The position numbers and the translations under genes were made by a program. The notes beneath the pieces were generated by a model. The model made no database searches. It was not told the origin of the DNA and worked only from the letters and a program-made list of their open reading frames with translations. 64,000 nucleotides of DNA from Larix kaempferi (taxonomy: Eukaryota > Streptophyta > Pinopsida > Pinales > Pinaceae), in the NCBI GenBank assembly GCA_027924585.1, contig BSBM01001138.1, positions 6,992,001-7,056,000 on the forward strand, read 5' to 3'. Position 1 is the stretch's first letter. The number at the start of each line of letters is the position of its first letter. Below, in pieces: positions 56,540 to 64,000 of the stretch.

Positions 56540-56960
56540 TTTAGAGGTATTGACACCAACAAATTTGGTGTTGCAAAATCTTGAAGTGGTTCTTCTTCTT
56601 TCCAAAAAACATAATTGGTCCAATCTTCTAATTGAAGAAGACTCCCTAATTATAATTTATAAGCAAACTTTACGGAGGCATAAAATGGAAAATGTCTCAA
56701 TGCACTATAAATTCATTTGTGCCCTTACAAACCTTCAATGCCTGATCAATAATCTCAAGATCACCTCACCAAGGCATGTCCATTAAGAAGCAAACAATAT
56801 CACTTACCAAATGGCCAATGAAGGCTTGGGAATATCCAATGAGAACCTTGAGCTCACCTACCTCAAAACCAACAAATATTTGCTTTATGATTGCACCCTC
56901 ATAGCTTTGAGGGACATGGATTATTTTCAAACTTTTTTATTGGATACCATGAGAGTTGAA
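56540..56960 (+). pseudogene. Decayed LINE RNase H fragment
   Basis: The frame contains NLEVVLLLSKKHNWSNLLIE followed by EDSLIIIYKQTL. This matches the RNase H helix and the catalytic D-S segment (usually E-G-D-S) found at the 3' end of plant L1 ORF2. After a stop, ANEGLG may be the last conserved block. It is the 3' remnant of the old LINE, whose RT has been lost. Confidence 0.6.
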
Positions 56961-57610
56961 ACGTAAGATTTCCACATCCTAGATGTGGAATGCGAGGATG
57001 TGGAACTATAATAAAGAAGTTTTTCATTCCACACTGGATGTGGAATGCAACACAAGGATGTAGCCATGGTGGGAAAGGGAAACAAGACTCTCTACAGTCT
57101 ATATTCTACATGTAGAATGTGGAATGCAAAAATGAAGAAAATGAAAGGTCGAGGTTAGAGTGGAAGGTTTCTACATTATGGATGTGGAATGCAGGGGTGT
57201 TGAATGCATACATATGATACATGCCAAACTAGAATAAAGAAGCTCTGCATTACACGCCGAATGCAAGAATGTGGGGACTTGGTCATGGTGGGAAAGAGCA
57301 ATAAGACTCTCTACACTTTGTTTTGAAGAATATAGAAATGTGGAAAATGAAAGTTGGTGGTCGAAGTGGAAGGTTTCATCATTAAAGATGCAAAATGCAG
57401 GGGTGCAAAAAATCGGTATATGATATATGACAGACAAGAATAATGAAGGTATGGACTTCGCACCAGATGCAGTGATGTGGGAATACAAGGACTCAACCAT
57501 GGAAACAAGACTCTTTTCACTATGCATTCCACATGTAGAATTTTGAAATGTGGAAATGAGAAAAATGAAAGAAAAACTTAGAATCCACACTCCACACTAG
57601 ATGTGGGATG
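56960..57610 (+). repeat. Tandem repeat, about three units of 214-219 bp
   Basis: Landmarks recur at 57065, 57284 and 57498 (CATGG followed by GGAAA and ACAAGACTCT or AATAAGACTCT). Within each unit the word ATGTGGAATGC or a close variant appears several times, and its complement GCATTCCACAT also occurs. Minus-strand frames of 73-139 codons across it are not considered genes. Confidence 0.75.
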
Positions 57611-58530
57611 TGGAGATGCAACCAAAATGGTAAGCAAGATTTTAGAGGGAAACCTTGCTTTGAAAATCACAAGGTTCCTAAGATCACTTTCATGCCTTGT
57701 CTACTTAGGCATTTTGTAACATTTTCGTAATTTTATGTCCAAAGAATAAAAATAAAAAATCGTAGTGATAAAAATTCAAATTAAAAATAAATAAAAAATT
57801 GTTTGAGGTTGATTGACTCTTGCAAAGTTGTTCTTGGATTGCTCATCAGAGAAAATTTTAGGGGCTAAATTTCACCATTTGTCTAATTTTTCATTTTTCC
57901 CACAAAAGATTCACTAATTTCCATATTTTTATTTCTATAGAATAAAAATATTTTATTAAAAAATCACCAAATTTTTTGAAAAACTATATAAAATCCTTAA
58001 AATTTTGAATATTTTTACAAAAAATATTGCTAAACATTTATAGTTGGCATTTTAAGAATAATAAGATTCGTTTAAGTTTCTACACTTCAAAATAAGTATG
58101 GATCCTTGAAAATTTCCATGTCACGTTAATCAAATAAATGTAAATTGAGTAGTATAACAATTATTATTGATAAGTGAGATTCTTACACGCTTAACAAAAA
58201 TGATGAAGAAAATGATATCAATTAAAAGAGTTGTCAATGAAGAATATGGTAAGTGGAGTTGTTACACACTTGACAATAAATAAAGATGAAGAAGATGATG
58301 CCAAATAAAATAGCTATGAAATGAGAATATGGACCTTGTAGATTGAGGGACCATTAACTGTAGGAAAGTCTCAAGCAATGGTAAAAGTCTTTTCATACAC
58401 AGGCTCATTAACCAAAATAAAAATGTTGTTGAAAAGTGAGATTTTTCTATTTCTTAACTCACTCTATCATATAAGTGTCAACCAAAGTTATTTTAAATTA
58501 TAATTAGTCTTTATTTAAAAAAATAAAAAT
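57611..58530. other. AT-rich region, no gene seen
   Basis: No open frame or recognisable element. Two similar blocks (TGATAAGTGAGATTCTTACAC near 58170 and GGTAAGTGGAGTTGTTACAC near 58250) suggest an old duplication. Confidence 0.5.
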
Positions 58531-59593
58531 TAAATTTTAATTAAAAATTTATATTAAATTCTAATTAAATAAATTATAAATAGGTTCAAATAAGTTTTTA
58601 ATAAATTAAATTTTAATAAATTATAATTATTACATGAGGGCCTCAATTTCAAATAGGTTCAAATAAGTTTTTAATAAATTAAATTTTAATAAATTATAAT
58701 TATTACATGAGGGCCTCAATTTCAAATAGGTTCAAATAAGTTTTTGGCCATATTTATTACCCAATCACCTACTTTCTAAGAATTCACTTTATTCCATTCA
58801 AATAAAATCAATTTCAAATAGGTTCAAATAAGTTTTTGGCCATATTTATTACCCAATCACCTACTTTCTAAGAATTCACTTTATTCAATTCAAATAATCC
58901 AATCATGTTCTTATAATGATGAATGATTCAAGTTTAATTTTAAAGGTTTTTATAAATAATCATCTTACACCTATAACAATGCTTAGACAACGAAGATTAA
59001 AATTTAAATTTTGGTTTAATAAGTTGGTGAAATTCTAGTGTCGTGATTCTCTTGTTATAATTTGGTTTAATTGTTTTTAACCATGATAGTGATTTTACTT
59101 ATGTTTATTTTTTAATTATAAATGGTCTCGATAACGGGGTATTTCCATATTAAAAAGGATGGTTCTAGTGTTTTCCAACATATTTAAGAAATTTCAGTGC
59201 AAAATATTACATTGGATTGTACTTATGCACAAATCACGAACCTCCTAGTGGGCTTGAATGTACTTAATCTTAACCCATGACCTCCCAAAATACCATGGTA
59301 GATGGTTGGTGAAACCATTTATACTAAAAGCTTGTGCATATATACTTGTTATTATAATTATTAAGATCAAGTGCAAATTATCAATATTTTCGATCAAATG
59401 AGCAACATCTAGTTTTTAATCTAAATTTATTCAAATTAAATTTTATTATTATTTTTTAAAATCTAATTTATTAAAATAATAATAATAAATTGTTATCTAT
59501 ATTCTAAATGAATGAATTATGATCATAATTTTGTTTAAAATATTTACATTTATTTAATTAATGATAACCTTTTATAATAAAAAATAAAATAAA
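58531..59593 (-). repeat. R-L block before copy D
   Basis: R (58531-59109) and L (59110-59593) are contiguous as at 24690-25870. R here carries an extra internal tandem duplication of about 80 bp (TTAATAAATTAAATTTTAAT units at about 58598 and 58671). L ends at the same base, before GCATGGAGTT. Confidence 0.8.
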
Positions 59594-61554
59594 GCATGGA
59601 GTTCATAAAAGACAACCCGTTGAAGATCTATGCTCTGGGGAAGCATTAGATGACCCTTGTATCTCAAGGAAGCTCCATCCCAAGAATAATGCAGTATAGC
59701 AGAAGGGTTGTTGACCAACCATTGGATGATTTGAGATAATGGTGAGTCATTGACATAGTCTTATTGAACAGATTGCAACCAATTTGGAACAGGCATAAAA
59801 ATAGCTGAAAGAGAAACTTGGTCATCAAATGTGCGAGAAAGAGCACCCACCACCAGATTGTCCTTACCCTTCTTGTAAGTGATCTCATAGTCACAGCCCA
59901 TGAGTTTTCTAACCCATTTATGTTGTGCTGGGGAGGAGACCCGTTGTTTCAGGAAATATTTAAGACCATGGTGATCAATGTTGATGCAGAAATAATTCCC
60001 TAATAGGTATGGCTGCCATTTCTGTACTGCATGCAAAATAGCCATCATTTCCTTCTCATATGTAGAGGCGGCTAAACTATTACCGGAGAGGGTTCTTGAA
60101 GGTGGAAATCCCACGGGTTCAACCAATACACCTGCATATCTATCCCAAATTTGTTGTAGATCCAAAGGAGTAGTGGAGACCGTTGATGGGTGCATCTGAA
60201 TGGAATGGAGCTAAGCGATGACACCATGTGAATTCTTCTTAAGGATCTTTTCCATGCGATGTGAACTGATGATGCAGAGAGACCCTGGTTGTAAGCCCGT
60301 CAATGTGTCCTTTTTCCTATTGACTGAAAAATGCATCCAAAGTTCAGCAAAATCCCATAAGATGGGGCCAAGTGTGCATAACCATTGAGCGTCCAAAACC
60401 ACATAACATCCACCTAAGGCCAAGGAAAACATGTTGGAGCGTAGGTTATAATCTCCCATAGAGATACACACATTGCGACACTTCCCTTTGCAAGGTAAGG
60501 TGCCCACATTGGTAATCATGACTTCAAAGTTGGAGCAAGGATGGACAAAACAATCATCCTGTTTGGCGATCCAAAGGTTAATAAAGTTATGAGTGCTACT
60601 AGAATCAATGAGTATTGTAAGAGAGAGCTTCTTGAAGTAACCCCTGACCCGCATTGTTTGTGGGGTGGTGACTCCGACTAAAGCATGGAGAGATATATCT
60701 GGGTGGTCGTCCTGAGTCGGGGGGTCAACAAGCGGCTGTTGAATGTCGACCGGACCATCTATTGTATCTGGAGCTGCTTCACCAAGGTCAGAGGTAGGCA
60801 GAGAATCCACATCCAAGAGATAAAGCTTTTTATCAACACATTTATGTCCCCAAGTGAATTTCTCATCACAATTATAAAAAAAAACCTTTTCTCTATGTGT
60901 CCGCATCTCTGCTTCAAACAAATGCTTGATAGGAGTTGGTCGAGGAGCTGGCGTGATGGGAGGTTGTTTGTAAACCATATTTCTGAATGGAACAAAAGTC
61001 AATTTGGAGCATTGTTGGGTTGTGATCTTTTCCTCTGCCAAATTAGCCAACCCTAGGAATTCCATCATTGTGTTGGGATAGAACATTTTAACCTCAGATC
61101 AGATTGCATCCTTTAGACCACTGGTAAAACAACTCCTGTAGAATTCATTGGACAATCATTCTGTGTGATTGGCCAGTTTCTCAAATTCTATCTGATACTC
61201 TCTCATAGTGCCAATTTGGCGAATTTTAGTGAGTGCTCCTGTGAAGTCATCAAAAGCACTAGGACCAAATCGTTGCAAAAGGAGTTGGCAAAAATCTTCC
61301 CATTTTGGCTCTTCATGAGCCTTGATGTACCAAAGGTACCATTGAAGGGATTCTTATTCCAAATGAAAGGATGCAAGTGGAACTTTGTTGACATCAAAAG
61401 TATTATGCAGAGTAAAATATTGTTCTACCCGGTATATCCATCCAGTCATATCATTACCATTGAAGCGATGAAAATCAAGCTTTGGACCAGGAAAATTGCT
61501 GGAAGAAGAGAACCCAGTGTCTACAGAAGACTCTGGATGTCGTTTATTGTTCAT
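59594..61554 (-). pseudogene. Chromovirus gag-pol copy D, truncated in integrase
   Basis: ATG at 61554, shared gag (contains GPKLDFHRFNGNDMTGWIY) and shared TAA at 61356-61354. The frame 61086-60211 joins the knuckle (CDEKFTWGHKC), protease (IDSSSTHNFIN, glycine replaced by serine), and pre-RT sequence. After a further stop, GFPPSRT meets AASTYEKEMMAILHAVQKW of RNase H with no RT core. It ends at 59594 in the integrase HHCC region. It is flanked by L on the left and R plus T on the right, like copy B, and keeps the segment between knuckle and protease that B has lost. Confidence 0.86.
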
Positions 61555-61689
61555 GGTTGAATGCTCAATATGTGATATTTATGACTTTGGGAAGTGGAAT
61601 TTGGGATAGGGTCCCCACGAATGAAATATGCAGAATGGGATTGCAGAGGAGTTAGTGAATTTTCAAGGGAAACAAAGTTAAAACAAGGA

Positions 61690-62361
61690 AGATATGGTGA
61701 AAAAACAATTTTTTTATTTTTTTATTTTTATTTTTTTTTTCCGAAATGGAAGGAATGGGTAAAAATCATTTTTTTTTTTGAAAATAGAAATTTATATTAA
61801 ATTCTAAATAAATAAATTTTAATCACTAAATTTTACAAACAATCCATAAATGAATGATGGATAGATTACCTTAGATGATTTGATTAAAAAGGAAAGTATG
61901 AAGACACAATAAGTTGTTTGTGAGGACCACTTAGTGTTGTACGAAGGATTATTACATGAGGGCCTCAATTTCAAATAGGTTCAAATAAGTTTTTGGCCAT
62001 ATTTATTACCCAATCACCTAGTTTCTAATAATTCACTTTATTCCATTCAAATAAAATCAATTTCAAATAGGTTCAAATAAGTTTTTGGCCATATTTATTA
62101 CCCAATCACCTACATTCTAAGAATTCACTTTATTCAATTCAAATAATCCAATCATGTTCTTATAATGATGAATGATTCAAGTTTAATTTTAAAGGTTTTT
62201 ATAAATAATCATCTTCCACCTATAACAATGCTTAGAAAATGAAGATTAAAATTTAAATTTTGGTTTAATAAGTTGGTGAAATTCTAGTGTCGTGATTCTC
62301 TTGTTATAATTTGGTTTAATTGTTTTTAATCATGAGAGTGATTTTACTTATGTTTATTTTT
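61690..62361 (-). repeat. R block after copy D
   Basis: Closely matches 27790-28453 and passes into the T hairpin at the equivalent base. Confidence 0.8.
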
Positions 62362-64000
62362 AGTCCCTGCCGTAGGCAGAGACTATATGTTCCGCTTTTT
62401 AGTATTAATTTACTCTGTAAAAAACTATTTCTAAAACTTTCCTATAGTTTATCCAATATTGAAATAATTTGCGTATTTATTTGTATTTATTTAATAAAAT
62501 ATTTTAATAAGTGTGTAAGTCTGATTGGTGGAAAGTGCTTGAAAAGACAATTTTCATCATTGACAAGGATTAAGTAAAAATGAAAATAAAATAAAAATAA
62601 AACTTTGAACTTGCAAATGTTACCATCTAAATATTTTGTTTATAGTGGATAGCCTGACAGTTGTACAGCATGCACATCATGTAGTATTTTTTTTCTCAAA
62701 TTTGTCATCCAAATCGTGTCCAGGAGGTTGAGGCTATTCCATTTCTCAAACCAAGCCAAATTGCACGAGGTCTGCTCTCCAAAAATATGTCCCAAGCAGT
62801 TAACTATTTCAACAAAATGAAATTGCAACACCAATTACAGATATGAATTGATTTCTGTGTTGTGCGTCATGGGGTTGTAGGAGCTTATATGTAGGAGCTT
62901 AGAGGCAAGTTAATTAAATAAACTCAAGGGTAATTTTTCTCTGTTCATCTCTGCACTTAATTTTCATGTGTTAATGAAGCATCTAAAGAGACTTGCTCTT
63001 ATCAGGGTTTAGGAGTTGAGGATAGTCATGAAGAGAGGAAATTATTTCAAGCTTACCCTCGTTCCTCTTGTGTAAGTATTGGTAAGACGCACTTCCATTC
63101 ATTATATTTTTTATCATAACATGTAACTTTCTCATACTAATGGTTTGTTTACTTCGATTGGCATAATGTTCAATGCTGGGTTGTGTGGACTTTGAAAAAT
63201 ACGCCCCTCCTTCCTATTCTTATAGCTTTGCTGCTGTGGCGCTCGATAGAATGAGATGACCTATTTGATCTTTCTTCTTTTGTGACAATCTTTGAGGAAT
63301 CGTTTAATTTTGCTTGTAACTCTTCAGCAAATTACATGGCCCAGGATTCACTTGGAAGACAGTCCAGGTACAATTTTCCTTCAAGCTTTGTTTTCTTGGT
63401 TGTTGTTGTTCATGAGGATAGGAAACCATAATATAACATAAAAAAATAAGTGCTATGTTTACAGCGTTAGAATCAACAGAGAAAAGCCTGAATTTGGATA
63501 TGGAGAAATATGCAGGCATGATACCATTTGTTTACAGGCGCCTCAAACGCAGCAGAGAACTAATGGGATACCAACATCTCAGCCGAGAAACCGAAGAAAA
63601 ACATATAACTTCCTAGTTGGGTCAGTTCCTGAACTTGTTTCTGGTGGGAAAACGACATGCATAGATATGTAGACCTTCTCAAATTGCATGCAGCTCATGA
63701 CCTCGCTCTTCAGGGAGTGCAGTGCATAGATTTGATTTCTATTTCTTCCCTACTACGTTTGCAATAGTTACACTACTATAATCCTCTTGAACCATAGAGT
63801 CACTTAGTGACAAACCCTTTTGTATCACATTTTAAGAATTTCAAATGTAAATGAGGTTTTCTTAAGAAATCCCTCTCAAAAACTTATTCCAGTTTTAGGG
63901 TCAAGCCCTTTGTCCTACTGTATAATTATTGTGCTTATCTGACATATTTTCATTTATGACATATTGCATTCTAAAATAGAAGAAAATATCCAGGTATTAA
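62362..64000. other. Second copy of segment T, cut by window end
   Basis: Matches 28454 to about 30110 with scattered substitutions and small indels. The sequence before exon 1 lacks about 25 bp (CATATATAAATGTTTGTG) present in the other copy, which alters the first splice acceptor context (ATCAG). Confidence 0.82.
63006..63616 (+). pseudogene. Second copy of the unrecognised spliced gene fragment
   Basis: The exon-like pieces 63006-63071, 63328-63367 and 63465-63616 have exactly the lengths 66, 40 and 152 nt seen at 29109-29718. GTAAGT, GTACAA donors and TTCAG, TACAG acceptors are kept. The frame is open to TAG in both copies. It contains YRRLKRSRELMGYQHLSR where the first copy has YRRLKHNRELMGYQHLGR. 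Function not recognised. Confidence 0.5.

Noticed and set aside
57171-57590. 139-codon minus-strand frame
   Set aside because: It lies entirely within the 214-219 bp tandem repeat and shows only its periodicity.

Overview
The window is retrotransposon-dominated nuclear DNA from a seed plant. I infer a large, repeat-rich genome, possibly a gymnosperm, because it holds plant L1-type LINEs, Ty1/copia and chromovirus Ty3/gypsy elements, several related giant non-autonomous LTR elements, and intron-containing fragments of plant genes. The species cannot be fixed from the sequence. I find no intact host gene, no tRNA or rRNA gene and no CRISPR array.

Layout. Positions 1-42382 read as one nest. A minus-strand copia element (LTR 42000-42382, PBS, gag) is the oldest visible host. 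Its gag frame is cut twice. A minus-strand chromovirus composite (21070-41785) sits inside the first part of gag. A plus-strand gag-only LTR element (1167-20631, TSD CTTTT) sits further along. That second element carries, in its own 5' LTR, a complete sibling on the minus strand (3545-13497). Removing the insertions brings the three copia gag pieces back into one frame.

The chromovirus composite is odd. It contains three partial copies (A, B, C) of one gag-pol tract, and a fourth copy (D) lies at 59594-61554. All four lack the reverse transcriptase core and share the same gag stop codon. B, C and D all end at the same base within integrase. Two non-coding blocks, called R and L here, separate the copies. 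A roughly 9.9 kb segment, T (28454-38335), interrupts one R-L junction. T starts with a hairpin and holds an unrecognised three-exon gene fragment, a broken inositol-transporter gene with an intron, and a second chromovirus relic. R-L-pol-R-T recurs at 58531-64000, so a segment of at least 5 kb is duplicated.

To the right lie a solo LTR (42427-44046, TSD CTTGG), then a nearly intact L1-type LINE (44309-50746) with a perfect 16-bp target duplication and overlapping ORF1/ORF2. After these come an older decayed LINE (about 51900-56960) split by another solo LTR (52821-55064), tandem repeats (56960-57610), AT-rich DNA, and the duplicated R-L-pol-R-T segment running off the end.

Functionally, the retroelements supply gag, protease, RNase H, integrase, endonuclease and RT domains, mostly broken. 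The LINE is the only element close to coding intact proteins.
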